Assembly: GCA_043228905.1 (NCBI GenBank) | Contig: JBHGNT010000017.1 | Location: 7,068,001-7,132,000 of the forward strand | Length of the DNA: 64,000 bases | Direction of reading: 5' to 3' | Source: Azolla caroliniana | Taxonomy: Eukaryota > Polypodiophyta | Shown here: positions 18,805 through 29,082 of the stretch, one piece after another | Layout of the letters: every line of letters starts with the position of its first letter | Numbering within the stretch: position 1 is the stretch's first letter | Position numbers and translations under genes: made by a program | Notes under the pieces: generated by a model | Databases searched by the model: none | Told to the model about the DNA's origin: nothing | The model's input: the letters and a program-made list of their open reading frames with translations, nothing else

Positions 18805-21400
18805 CATGGCACACTCGTGGGAAAGTGCATTGCATGTCCAACCCACGGTCAACCCCCTCAATCCTCATCGAGTATGTCCAAGATACTTTGATCCAAAGGC
18901 TCGAGTGGTTCTTCCATCCGCTGCTACTCCTCCTCTGAGTACTGTTATTGTTGTTGTTCTGCTCTGGTTCCTTCCGATTGGTCTGTTCCAGCTCCTTCCG
19001 ACTATTCATTTCTGGCCTTTTCCGACTGTTGATCCGGTTGCAACTCAGGTTGTGGCTATGGCTATGGCTCCTCATCACTAATGTTAATGGCATCCGCTCG
19101 CCTTTCCACTTCCTTCGGCCGACGCTCCCTCTCATATCACTCAAATTGCAGTTGCGTGTCTAGTTGATCATCATCAAGCCTTTCGATGAGCTTCCGGACA
19201 TCCTTGATCTTGGTTTCGGCCAAGGCATAAAAGTCATCCAACAATTCTTCCCGAATGGTAACAATGCTTTCTTTATCCATTTTGTAAAAATGGTCGCCGA
19301 CCTTCTTTCGGTTCTCCGCATCCGCCTAGAGTATCTGGAGTTCTGCCGCTTGTCGCGATCATGGTCAACCCTCTCAATCCTCGTTGAGTATGTCCAGGAT
19401 ACTTTGATCCAAAGGCTCGAGTGGTTCTTCAATTTCTCCTCTGACTGTTGTTGATGTTGTTCTTCTGCTCCGGCTCCGTCCGGTTGGTCTGTTCCGGCTC
19501 CTTCAGACTGTTCATTTCTGGCCCTTTCCGGCCGCTGATCCGGTTGCAACTCAGGTTGTGGTTGTGGTTCCTCATCACTAATGTTAATTTCCTCCGCTTG
19601 CCTTTCGACTTCCTTCCGTTGGTGCTCCCGCGCATATCTCTCGAACTGCAATTGCGTGTCGAGTTGATCATCTTCAAGCCTTTCGATGAGCTTCTGGACA
19701 ACCTCGATTTGTGTTTCGGCCAAGGCATAAAAGTCATTTGACAATTCTTCCCAGATGGTAACAATGCTTTCTTCATCCATTTTGTAAAAATGGTCGTCGG
19801 CCTTCTTTCAGTTCTCCGCATCTGCCTAGAATATCTAGAGTTCTGCCATTTGTCGCGACCATTGATTCCACACCGTTGTCAAATAGTCATCTACCTTTGT
19901 CTTTGTCCGGTCCCTCCATGCCGTGACAATCATCTTGATTTGGTCAATGCCTAGTTTTCTGTCGTTCATGGCTGCTTTCTCATTCTTAAGCTTCTTGATG
20001 AGTTCAGCCGCAACGGTTGCTTGTACTTCATATTCCATCAATTTGGTTTTGTAGGTTTGTTGCATCCTATCCAAAACCATCTCCGAACGTTCCAACTCAT
20101 GGTAGTGCTATGATGTGAGCCTCATTCTTTCTTTCGCCGCTTCCTCCATCACCTTCGTCGTCATCTCACCCATATCAACCATCATCTTCCCTTGATGCGT
20201 TAGCACCTCCGTTTTTTCCTTTAACTCTGTTCGGGCCTTCTTTTGGCTTTTCTTACTACTAGTCATAATCAGACCCCAACTTCTTATGTTCTGCCTCCAG
20301 CTGCTTATGGTCCCGATATAACTTCTCAAAGTCCTCCGTTTTCCGTTTTAGGTGCTGGTTGACCTGTGACCGCAACCGATCATCTTGATCCTTTTGCTCC
20401 CGGATTTCTTCCTTTAGCCTTTCTATTTCTGTCTCTGCCATTCTCTGCAGCTTATCCTTCTCTTGCAGTGAGTTCTCTCTTTCCTCTTTCATCCGATCGT
20501 TGTTTGCTTGACTCTTCTAGAAACTTTCCTTGGTTCTCCGTTTCTCTTCCTCCACTATCTTCATGTGATCTCTCTATCTCTCTTAGTGCTTCTTGAGTGG
20601 CCAACTCCTCCTTTAACGTTTGCAGTTCTTTCTCCCGCTCACATATTTTTCCGGGGCTTTCTCCCGTAGGTTATCCGATTCTACCGGCTCTATTCTTGAG
20701 CTTGTGCTTTGGCCCATTTTTGACATGAGCACCACGAACCCCTTGGCACTTGCCAGCTCCTCCTCCAGACTTCGAATCTGCTTCTAGGCCTTATCCAATT
20801 CTTCGGTTGTCGCCAACAACCGTTTTGTTTGTTTCTGCTCCAGCCATTCGTCTTCTTCCATCTGGTTAGCCAGATCGGAAACCTGTTTTCCGAGCCACTC
20901 CAGCCTTGCTGGTAGGTTCCGTGTTGTGTGAGTACAACGAACTATTACATTGTCTCCGGCATCAGTTCTTGCTCCTCAAACCTTGGTGTAACTGGCTCCT
21001 CTCGTTTCGGTGCTCGTTTGGGTTGACGTTCCTCTTGTTGTTGCTATGTTTGAAAACCTATTGATATATTTCTTTCTTTCTCCGGTTCTTTCGGAACCAT
21101 CTTCACCGCTTCCGGTCTGGGCTCCACCACCGTTGAACGGGGAATTGGTATACTATCCTTCTTTGGACCCGATCCTTCCCCATGCTGCTAAGTTCCGCGT
21201 TGCCTCAACCGATGTTGGAGGGTTTCTTCTTCTTCTTCTTCTTCCTCTTCCACAGTTTCCTGGTGTGCCTGTCTCACCGGTTCTAGCTGCTCTCTTCCCT
21301 GCCCGTGCAGCTTGATCTTGATTGTCTTCGCCGTCTTCTCCGAAACTTTGTCCACCGTCTCTTGTCTCCATGTATCTAGCACATGTTCTTCATGTCAAGA
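18805..21400 (-). mobile_element. Minus-strand coiled-coil ORF region of a probable non-autonomous LTR element
   Basis: Several adjacent minus-strand ORFs (21371-21153, 20492-20259, 20329-20108, 20095-19835, 19780-19160, 19144-18794) read as one broken, highly charged coiled-coil protein, e.g. ETEIERLKEEIREQKDQDDR and AAELIKKLKNEKAAMNDRK, followed by an E/Q/P-rich part (NISDEEPQPQPELQPDQRPE). No protease, integrase or reverse transcriptase was seen. The LTR at 18357 is in the same orientation just beyond the 3' end, so I read this as the internal ORF of a non-autonomous retroelement; a decayed host coiled-coil gene is the alternative. The right end is cut by the LTR at 21491. Confidence 0.5.
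18849..19861 (-). repeat. Tandem duplication of about 0.5 kb inside the coiled-coil ORF
   Basis: 18861 (ATCCTCATCGAGTATGTCC) and 19377 (ATCCTCGTTGAGTATGTCC) start two units offset by 516 bases. They share TTTGATCCAAAGGCTCGAGTGG, GGTTGCAACTCAGGTTGTGG, AAGCCTTTCGATGAGCTTC, GGCCAAGGCATAAAAGTCAT and TCCATTTTGTAAAAATGGTC in order. They differ at many positions, so the duplication is old. It repeats the Q/E-rich and adjacent coiled-coil part of the protein. Confidence 0.9.
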
Positions 21401-21490
21401 CGATTCCCCTGCTTTCCATCAAGGGGTGTGTTTTGCCAGGAGTTATTGTCGTTTCGATGGTTTATTTGGCGTGATTTCTGGCCGGACCCG

Positions 21491-22038
21491 TTGTTGGGAA
21501 TTCGGTCCCTCTAGATGAGAGCCGGAGGAGCCGGATCGGATGAGCCGAAGGAAGGAACCGGACTGGATGGATCCGGAGGATATCCGAAAATTGGATTGGA
21601 TGGATATGGTTGGTAACCAGCCAAACATGAATTTATGTATATATTCAGATGTGACTATTTCAGGTCATATTTGTAAATACCCCCAGAGTTATATAAGTAT
21701 AAATATAACTAGGGCAAGTGTGGTCATTGTTGTTGTTGTAGCGCTTGGCTGTGACAGTTATTGTTACATAGAGAGTGACAAAGAGAGAGAGAGATAGAAA
21801 CAGAAAGCCTTTTTTGTTTTGTAACTGTCGGTTGGCGAAGACAAAGAGCTTGAGGTCGTTGTCTCTGAGACTCTTACTGTAATACCTCCTCCCTATAGTG
21901 ATTCTATTCGGAGTTCTGAGAACTCCTGTGGTTTCTCCCGATTAGGGTTTTCCACTTAATATTCTGTATCATATTTTTTTTTTCTGTTTCTTCCATAGAT
22001 ATTGAGACTCAGTGGTGGTCGAGCACTATTTCCGCACA
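21491..22038 (+). repeat. Copia-type 5' LTR
   Basis: Starts TGTTGGGAATTCGGTCCCTC and ends ...GCACA three bases before a TGGTATCAGAG primer-binding site. It is related to, but strongly diverged from, the LTR at 25428: both share a GGGCAAGT block, GAGCTTGAGGTCGTTG, ATAGTGATT and GGTTTTCCAC in order. Confidence 0.7.
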
Positions 22039-22041
22039 ATC

Positions 22042-22052
22042 TGGTATCAGAG
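22042..22052 (+). promoter_or_regulatory. Primer-binding site (initiator tRNA-Met type)
   Basis: TGGTATCAGAG directly after the LTR is the sequence complementary to the 3' end of plant initiator tRNA-Met used to prime copia reverse transcription. Confidence 0.85.
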
Positions 22053-22074
22053 AGAACAACAAAAGAAAACAAAA

Positions 22075-22806
22075 ATGGAAGATTCATTCGGTGGCATGTT
22101 CAAGCTCACTGGCTCCAACTACCCAATATGGAAGTCGAAGATGAAGGACATGTTGGTGGTCAAAGATCTGTGGCTGCCGGTACAATTTGGGGACAAAAGG
22201 CTAGACAAGATCGATGCCGCAACCTGGGAGTTAATGCACATGAAAATGACGGCATACATTCGATGCTTTAGCGACATGAGCCTGAACAATAACTTTAATC
22301 AAGAGAACAAGGCAAATGAGCTTTGGGAGAAGATTGGCATGATGTTGGAGAAAAAGAACGTTGTAAATTGGGTCTCGGTATTCCGGAAGATAGTGAGCCT
22401 CCGATATCAAGACAGTGCCAGCATGGCAGAGCATATGAATGCCTTTCAGGGGCTGATAAACCAGACTACCTCGCACGAAGTACTGTTAGCTGACAAGGTA
22501 TTGGCATTGTTATTGGTCGGGTCCCTTCCGGATAGCTGGGAGACATTGGTTGTCACCCTAGGCAACGCTGGACTAGAAGGAAAGAACCTATCCATGGCGA
22601 GGGTGAAGTCAAGTTTGCTAAACGAAGAAGCTCGCCGGAAGGACCGGGAGTCCGGAACTGATAAGAAGGTTTTGGTCATGGAAGACGACCATAACCGGGG
22701 AAGAGGCCGGAATCGGAGTCCTCAGAACCGGGACAAATCGGGGACGAGGTCGAAGTCAAGGGGGAGGTCCACTTGCTTTTATTGCAGAAAGCTGGGGCAC
22801 TTCTAG
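22075..22806 (+). CDS. Copia gag (UBN2 type), truncated at the zinc knuckle
   Basis: The ATG at 22075 begins about 240 residues of capsid-type Gag. The order is FKLTGSNYPIWKSKMKDML, a helical UBN2-like region, SLPDSWETLVVTLGNAG, LLNEEARRKDRES, an RGRGRNRSP-type basic stretch and CFYCRKLGHF. The last is the first half of a CX2CX4HX4C knuckle and is cut by a TAG at 22804. Gag forms the particle that packages element RNA. The open frame is undamaged up to the stop, but protease to RT are missing downstream, where gypsy-like sequence begins. Confidence 0.8.
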   Translation: MEDSFGGMFKLTGSNYPIWKSKMKDMLVVKDLWLPVQFGDKRLDKIDAATWELMHMKMTAYIRCFSDMSLNNNFNQENKANELWEKIGMMLEKKNVVNWVSVFRKIVSLRYQDSASMAEHMNAFQGLINQTTSHEVLLADKVLALLLVGSLPDSWETLVVTLGNAGLEGKNLSMARVKSSLLNEEARRKDRESGTDKKVLVMEDDHNRGRGRNRSPQNRDKSGTRSKSRGRSTCFYCRKLGHF

Positions 22807-22869
22807 AAAGCCAAAGGGGGAGTCGGGATACGAGTTGGAAGAGGAAGACGCAACACATGTGGAAGCTAT

Positions 22870-23510
22870 GCACTATGCCGCATCAGCTGGGATATGAGTT
22901 GGAAGAGAGAATCTAAAGACGATAAAGCCAGGAGCTGGGTTTTGGCCAACGGTCTTCGAGTGCGAGAAGAAAGGTGAAATCAATTTGGAGGATCTAAAAC
23001 TTGCTGATCGGAAATGCAACGAGTTACCGAATGGTCGGATCCAGTCGACAATAACACAAGCTTTGAGGAGGTTGTGTGCGACAACTATGAAGCTCTTGTC
23101 GAAGAGAAGAAGAAAAGAACTGGTGAAGAAGATGGCACATCAAAGTGTCCCAACACGAGGAATGTGGGGAAAGAAGGGCAAGCCCAACCTATGCCACGAA
23201 AAGAGCTAGGAGAAACAAAAATGAAGCCCGATGGATCAAGCCAACCTGCTTGGATGGAAGTTGATGAATTTGCGAAGAAAGGAAAAGAATGAGCAGTTCC
23301 AACTTACAAGCTAAGATTAGACATTGAACAAACAACTGACTTGCGGAAGGTAGGTCCTTGAGGAGAAGGTCTTAGACAGTCATGTCGACCTTACTTTGAG
23401 AGAACTGCTTGGTATCACTAAGAAGGAATTCCATGATACTATCGTGGACCTTATTAAGTAGAAGCGGCAACAATCAAAAGTCAACTAGACCAAGACGCGT
23501 AGCCAAAAAT
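22870..23510 (+). mobile_element. Ty3/gypsy gag fragment
   Basis: 23014-23292 and the next frames read as gag, with stops. The best block is at about 23340-23465 (VLEEKVLDS, then LRELLGITKKEFHDTIVDLI). The same block occurs in a diverged copy at 26150-26270 (LGLAKKEFHDTIIDLV). I recognise it as a Ty3/gypsy gag C-terminus from recall, not from a search. It joins directly to the copia gag on its left, so the region is a recombinant. Confidence 0.5.
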
Positions 23511-24744
23511 ACAGTTGAGACAGGTGGCTAGGAGTATGGCCGAACAACCACCCAAGAGAGATTGTCCGACAGTCGACATCTGGGGAAACAGAGATGATTG
23601 GGATGGACAGAGATATAGACAGAGTCAGTGAGAGAAGGCAAGGAGAAGTAGTCAATCGAAGAAGCAGAAACAGAAGAAGATAGAAAGAAAGAAGAGATGA
23701 GGGGCAGAGAAGAAAATCGAAAATTTGAAACCCGAGGGCACACAATCGGATTTTAAAAGCTCGAGGGTAGAGAGAAAATTTTAAAAATCGGAGGGCATAT
23801 GATAAAATTTCAAAAATTTGAGAGTAAAAAACGAATATTTCTAAGGGGTACAAAACATGGAATTTCGAAAACACAACTCACATGATGAAAAAAAGAATAC
23901 ACAAACACACAACACGATTTCACGACCCATGCCGCAGTGAACTAGCCGATTGGTGTATGATCCAATCACGAGTTGTGCTGACCGAATGAGAAGGTTATCA
24001 ATCGTAGAGCAGTGATCCGGTTGAGAGATTTTCCGACCGTTGAGACGACTGATGGAGTTCCGGTTGAGAAGAGTTGCCATGGCGAGTGGGTTCACGGTGC
24101 AATGCACTGTCCCACAGGCGTGCCATGTGTTACCCGTAAGAATATACAAGGAGGCATAAGGGGTGGAACACGATAATGTGGTTGATGTGTATGTCTAATA
24201 TGAATGAGTGTATGAGGAGGAGTATGTGTATGAACACATGCACATTTGTGTGCATGTGTACAAAGGTAAGAAAGTTGGTAAGCAATGTAAATCCCTACTT
24301 GTCTCATTCTTTATTTGTAACGATTACCTCTTGTAACCCATGGGGCATAATGTGATATAGCTTTTTCCCCTCTCATTTTGGTGTCATTCCTTATTTGTTT
24401 TTCACTCTCTCTCCCTCACATGTAATTCCCCTTGGGAGAATGGCTTCACCCCCACCCATCAACAATACTTAGGTAAAAGTGAGAGAGAGTAGAGAAGTAA
24501 GTAGACACACATGAGAGGTTTCTTTGCGTAATGAAACAAAAGGTTTTTGGGCAGCTACGGAGGTGAGTCTCCTTCCTCCTTCCTTCTCCCTTGAATCCAA
24601 AACGATCCTTCACATCATGTGTCCATTGTTGCACTAAGAAGAGCTGGAGCGCCTTCATAACAGGCTCGACACTCCCGACAAACTAAAAGCTGTCCAGAAG
24701 CCAATATCCGAAATCAAAAACCGAGAAGGCCAAGATGTCAATGG
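23511..24744. other. Unassigned sequence between gypsy and copia pieces
   Basis: Contains repeated AAAATCG/GAGGG-type sequence (23730-23830). At 24104-24133, CACTGTCCCACAGGCGTGCC is followed by a TGTTACCC start; a nearly identical motif lies just before the 51821 LTR. 24130-24660 may therefore be a decayed gypsy LTR. No gene recognised. Confidence 0.35.
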
Positions 24745-25427
24745 TCCCCTATGCCTCCATAGTTGGAAGCCTAATGTACATGATGGTGTGTACAAGGCCA
24801 GACATCAGATATGCAGTTGGAGTGGTTAGCCGATATATGAGGAATCCCGGAAGAGAGCATTGAGTTGTTGTGAAGTGCATACTATGGTACCTGAAAGGCA
24901 CCTCGAGCATATGCCTCTGATTCAGATAAGGTAAACCCCTATTAGAAGGCTTTACTGATTTGGACATATCAGCTAATGTTGATACCAGCCAATCCACACC
25001 CGGATACGTAATGACCTATGTAGGGGGAGTTGTATTGTGGTAGTCGAGGCTGCAGAAGGTCGTGGCACTGTTGACTATGGAAGTCGAGTACGTGGCTGCA
25101 ACAGAAGCTAACAAGGAAATAATATGGATGAAGGAGTTCATTGGAGACTTGGGGATTCGGCAAGAGGAATTCCGATTCTACTCCGATAATCAGAGTGCCA
25201 TCCACCTTGTGAAGAATGTTGCCTACCACTTGAGGACCAAGCACATCTAGAGGAGATACCACTGGCTTCGAGAGCAGGTAGAAGAAAGGGGCTTTGCTCT
25301 GATAAAGATCCATACGGTCGGGAATGGATCGGACATGCTAGCGAAGGTGTTGTCGACCGAAAAGCTGGACGAGTGCTTGAAAAGGGTTGGGTTGGTGAAG
25401 TACCCCATGCCGGATGAAGGGGGAGTT
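24745..25427 (+). mobile_element. Copia RT end and RNase H fragment, with polypurine tract
   Basis: Begins with VPYASIVGSLMYMMVCTRPD, then YAVGVVSRYMRNPGREH. The RNase H part has LEGFTDLDI..., ALLTMEVEYVAATEANKEI (usually ALSTTEAEY), FYSDNQSAIHLVKN and RTKHI. The last residues, GLVKYPMPDEGG, overlap the polypurine tract GAAGGGGGAG before the LTR at 25428. Several stops, e.g. at 24861 and 25248, make it a pseudogene. Confidence 0.8.
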
Positions 25428-26027
25428 TGTTAGATAACAGGTCCCTCCGGATGGGAAGAGGAGCTCGAATCGGAGAAAAGGGGAGAACTGATTCTCATGG
25501 AGTCAATGAGTATTTCGGCCGAGGCCGAAATCGAAATTGAAACCGAAACCGAAAATCGATTTAATAGTCGATTCGGGAGACTATATTTGTAAATAGTCTA
25601 GACGTGCCCATTGAGGCTTTATTTGTAAATAGTATGCTATGTATATGAGTATATATACACTTAGGGCAAGTAGTTAGAAGGTGTGGATAATCAATATATT
25701 TGTAATAAGTTACAATGTGTAGTTGCCTCTAAGTGAGAGAGTAAGAGTAATTGTATCTCTATTGTCGTCTATTAGACGAAGATGAGCTTGAGGTCGTTGC
25801 CTCCGAGTCTCCCTGTATATTCATCTTACACATAGTGATTTATTTTCTTGGGGTTTGTGGACCCTCGTGGGTTTTCCCTTTAAGGTTTTCCACGTAAAAC
25901 ACCCGGTGTCTCCGTGTCTCTGTACTTTCTGTTTCCTGTTGTCTGTGCACTGTCATTTTCGATTTTTGAACCCGAACATATGTACGAGAAAACAGTTGTA
26001 GACGGTCACAATTCTGACGCTTCAAAT
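25428..26027 (+). repeat. Copia-type LTR (3' LTR of the preceding fragment)
   Basis: Starts TGTTAGATAACAGGTCCCTC directly after the polypurine tract. It contains a block of GAAATCGAAATTGAAACCGAA, GGGCAAGTAG, GAGCTTGAGGTCGTTG and GGTTTTCCACGTAAAAC. A CGGTATGAGACC at about 26029 resembles a worn primer-binding site, so the LTR end is placed just before it; the boundary is approximate. It is too different from 21491-22038 for the two to be an undisturbed LTR pair of a young element. Confidence 0.6.
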
Positions 26028-26039
26028 CGGTATGAGACC

Positions 26040-26747
26040 CGAAATGGGCAGAAGAAGAATAATGTTGATTCGGTTGACCGAAAAGAGAAAGAAAAGATGA
26101 AGTTCTTGAGCTTCTAACTGGGCTCTGAGATAGAGAAATCGACAAACCTTCGGAAGGTCTTGGAGGAGTGAATCCTCGACAGACCGGTGGAACTCTCCTT
26201 GCGGGAGGTTTTGGGCCTAGCGAAGAAAGAGTTCCACGACACCATCATAGACCTAGTAATGAGGAAGCGGCTCTCGATAGAGCCAGAGGTAGAGAAGTCA
26301 GTCGAGGTAAAGGCAACATTGATCGACGAAGTGGCGGTGTAAGAAGAATATGCCGACAACCATTACACAAAGCCGCACTAGGCTAGGGCGATGACGGAGA
26401 CTCCGGTCCGGATCAGAGACATCAAGGAGTAGGTGGTGGCGCTAATCGACCATGGATGGGAGATCAACTTAATCTCCATGGACTTCAACAAGAAGGGAAA
26501 ATGGGTGATCAACACGAAGCACGTTTGGAAGATACGCATGGCGGCTCATATAGAGACCAAGCTGTTGGACAATGGTTCAGCCTATGCCTGAGATAAGAGC
26601 AAGGACGGCCGGCATTTCTTCAGTTTTAAATGGTTCGGCCATACCACGAGAGAAATCGGGACACTCTCAACGGCGAAGGTGAAGAGGACTTTTAGAGAGG
26701 GCTATCAAGACTATTGTCACCGGGTTGGACAAGCCACTAACATAGGG
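26040..26747 (+). mobile_element. Ty3/gypsy gag end and protease fragment
   Basis: 26150-26330 carries the gag C-terminal block (LGLAKKEFHDTIIDLVMRKR), then EEYADNHYTKP. 26390-26560 has a protease-like domain: TETPVRIRDIKE, stop, VVALIDHGWEINLISMDF, then KKGKWVINTKHVWKIR. The catalytic aspartate motif is read as LIDHG. Stops are frequent. It is interrupted by the minus-strand LTR at 26748 and resumes at about 27230. Confidence 0.6.
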
Positions 26748-27145
26748 TGTCCCAATGGAACACTTCACTAAAGCGGTGGTACGGTAAGGAATGTGTAGAC
26801 CGCAATACAGAACCTATCCTTCCTGGTTACTATCTGGAATGATTAACTTGATACACGCGTATGATAATCACATTAAGCATAGAACAATATTAACAAGATA
26901 AACAATATGTAAAGACATAACACTTCTCTATTAATTATCCGTCTTTACTTACATCGTCTCCGGATCCTTTTATAGGTATCTGGCTGGGTTACAAAGCGAT
27001 GCCAACTGGCTACGAACCAGTTCAGATCCAGATCGGCATATCAATTCTAGGTCCATCCGTCCGCTCTTATAATTATCATAATTTATCTAATTACAACTCC
27101 CAAAACCGGCTCCCCCTTTCATAGTCTGGCCTAACTGGCCAACAA
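26748..27145 (-). repeat. Minus-strand LTR inserted in the gypsy fragment
   Basis: Related to 18357-18804. On the minus strand it holds CCTATAAAAGG (26966-26976), a promoter-type TATA. The right edge includes AAAGGGGGAG on the minus strand (about 27110-27119), which resembles a polypurine tract, preceded by coding-like sequence RPDYERGS. The true LTR may therefore end at about 27110, with the last 35 bases being a scrap of internal region. Confidence 0.6.
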
Positions 27146-27229
27146 AGACGTGGGGCCGAGATAGTCCAAATGGTCGCCAAAAACCCCACACTTGTACTAT
27201 AGGTAGGAAATTTTGGTCCTCCGAAAACG

Positions 27230-27696
27230 AAGGTTATAGAGTAGTCGGCATTGTCGAATGAGAAAGACAAAGAGTCGAGGAGCAACTGCGGGCATGCAGT
27301 GCCATGGGACCCGACAACTTGATAAGCGACGCCATAGAGGTGATTTCATTTGATGACACACTCGGGGAGATCGAGAGGGTGGTCTCGAGAGGCCTGAGTG
27401 AAGACTGGACGATTTCAGTCAATTCGGTCAAGATGTATGAGGTCATAGTGGAGTTTGGAAGGATGGTAAAGCCGGGCTGGATAGCCTGGGTCAACACCAA
27501 GTACAAGATTGTGGACCGAAAGGTGAGTCCAATCGCGGCACCCTTACTGGAGGACAACTGGGGGAGGATGAAAGGGGTCGCAACCGACCCGAGCTTGGGA
27601 GATCTAGCCGACATAGGGCATCAGTTCATCAACGAGATCGGTGGGGGTGGCTCCCTACTGCCCATAGAGGAAGACCGGTTCCGAAAGTCGTCATGA
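27230..27696 (+). mobile_element. Ty3/gypsy fragment between protease and RT
   Basis: The 130-codon ORF 27304-27696 contains IAWVNTKYKIVDRKVSPIAA, then DPSLGDLADIGHQF and GGGSLLPIEEDRFRK. I take it as the segment between protease and reverse transcriptase in this kind of gypsy element, by recall of similar proteins only. It ends abruptly at the LTR starting at 27704, before any RT motif. Confidence 0.45.
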
Positions 27697-27703
27697 AGAT
27701 TTT

Positions 27704-28083
27704 TGTTGAGAGACAAGCTCAACATTGGGTGCGTAAAACTATACGCATAACATGGCCGTAACGGTGCGTAAACCGAGAGGCTATTAGAACGTTATTCCTC
27801 GTAAGGAATATTTTTGGGAGTAAGTGTAGGATGCTCATTTATGAGCAATCAAGTACTGTCAGTACTTGTGTCAGCCCAATAGTCAGGGCTTGTATAAAAG
27901 GTGCTCACTGAGCACGAAGTATGTACAAAGAATTATTTTTTTGAATATAGTTTCATTTTCTGCTCTCTCTCTTTTTCTCTCCCTCTCCTTCTTTGTGATT
28001 TCTGCATTTTACCGAACTGTCATACCTCCGAATTGTGTACTCTGTGTGTTACGCATACGCTTCCGCATACGTATTCTTTTACA
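27704..28083 (+). repeat. 5' LTR of a copia element, same family as 58332
   Basis: Starts TGTTGAGAGACAAGCTCAAC and ends ...TTTTACA immediately before TGGTATCAGAGCGG. It shares GGGAGT.AGTGTA, GTACTGTCAGT and CTTGTATAAAAG with the LTRs at 58332 and 63604. It lacks about 50 bases of the GGCCGGATCGG region those contain. Confidence 0.85.
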
Positions 28084-28097
28084 TGGTATCAGAGCGG
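28084..28097 (+). promoter_or_regulatory. Primer-binding site (initiator tRNA-Met type)
   Basis: TGGTATCAGAGCGG abuts the LTR end without a spacer. Confidence 0.85.
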
Positions 28098-28185
28098 TAG
28101 GGTTGAGACTCCTCTGTAGCTGACAGAAAAGCTTGCGATAAAGACATAGTTAAGTTATTGTTTTCGGAAAGAATAAGACAACAAT

Positions 28186-29082
28186 ATGGACAGAGGAATG
28201 GGAAGTTCGCTACCGTATGAGAAGCTCGATAGGATCAACTACGCATCTTGGTCGTATAAGATGCACCAGTACCTGCTTGGTCATGGTTATTGGAGTTATG
28301 TCGAAGGAGCTAATGATACAATGCCCGAATCGACACACAGAGATTTTTCGGCTTGGGAACAAGCAGCAAGTAGAGTTCTTTACTGCTTCGCATCCTGTGT
28401 GAGCGACCAGCTCTCGAGCTACATTCGAGAAGCTAAGACGCCAAAGGACACGTGGGCGAATCTTAAGAGGATTTTCGCCACTAGCACAACGACTAGGAAG
28501 CTACAACTCAGGTAGGAGCTCAGCAATGTCCAACAGAAATATATGTCTATGGCCGATTACATGGCCCGAATCAAGGAGAACTGCAACTCTCTCGCCTCCG
28601 TCAACATGAACCTCGAGGAGGACGAAATGATGCAGGTTTGTCTTGGAGGGTTAGCGTCAAAGTTCGGAGCACTCCGAACATCAGTTTGCAGAAGGGAGAA
28701 TACGCCTTCGTTTTTCGAGCTTTAGTCCAATGCATGTTGATCGTGGACGAAAATCACGCGGGTGCGTCGACGAGTACACACGCCGGCAACATGATGTTGT
28801 ACATAGAGGACGATAGGCCCCATGGTCATGGCGGACGAGGCAGATCGGTGCGCAATGGAGGCGGCCAAAAGGAGCAGAACGTGCAACATAATCAAAATGA
28901 CGGAAGCAATTTTGAACCCTCCGAAAGTAGGGGGAGTCATAGCAGCACCGGAAGCCGGCAAGAGAAGGCCACGATGGAATGTTGGTACTGTGGCAAGAAA
29001 GGCCATAGGGAGTGCGAGTGCTGGAAGAAGAGAGCCGATTTGGACAAAGCTGGATCGAGCGGAATAGACGCAAAGAGGCGGT
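28186..29082 (+). pseudogene. Copia gag, broken, cut by a nested element
   Basis: The ATG at 28186 opens a Gag closely similar to that at 58836 (LDRINYASWSYKMHQYLLG, later YVEGAND). A TAG at 28513 and a stop near 28723 with a frame change interrupt it. The zinc knuckle CWYCGKKGHRECEC is intact near 28982-29020. It ends after WKKRADLDKAGS, where the GAG-only element's LTR begins at about 29083. Matching pol sequence resumes at 40052. Confidence 0.85.

Noticed and set aside
21491-26027. One simple LTR retrotransposon with LTRs at 21491 and 25428
   Set aside because: The two LTRs share only scattered blocks, and the interior mixes copia and gypsy pieces, so they are probably from different insertions.
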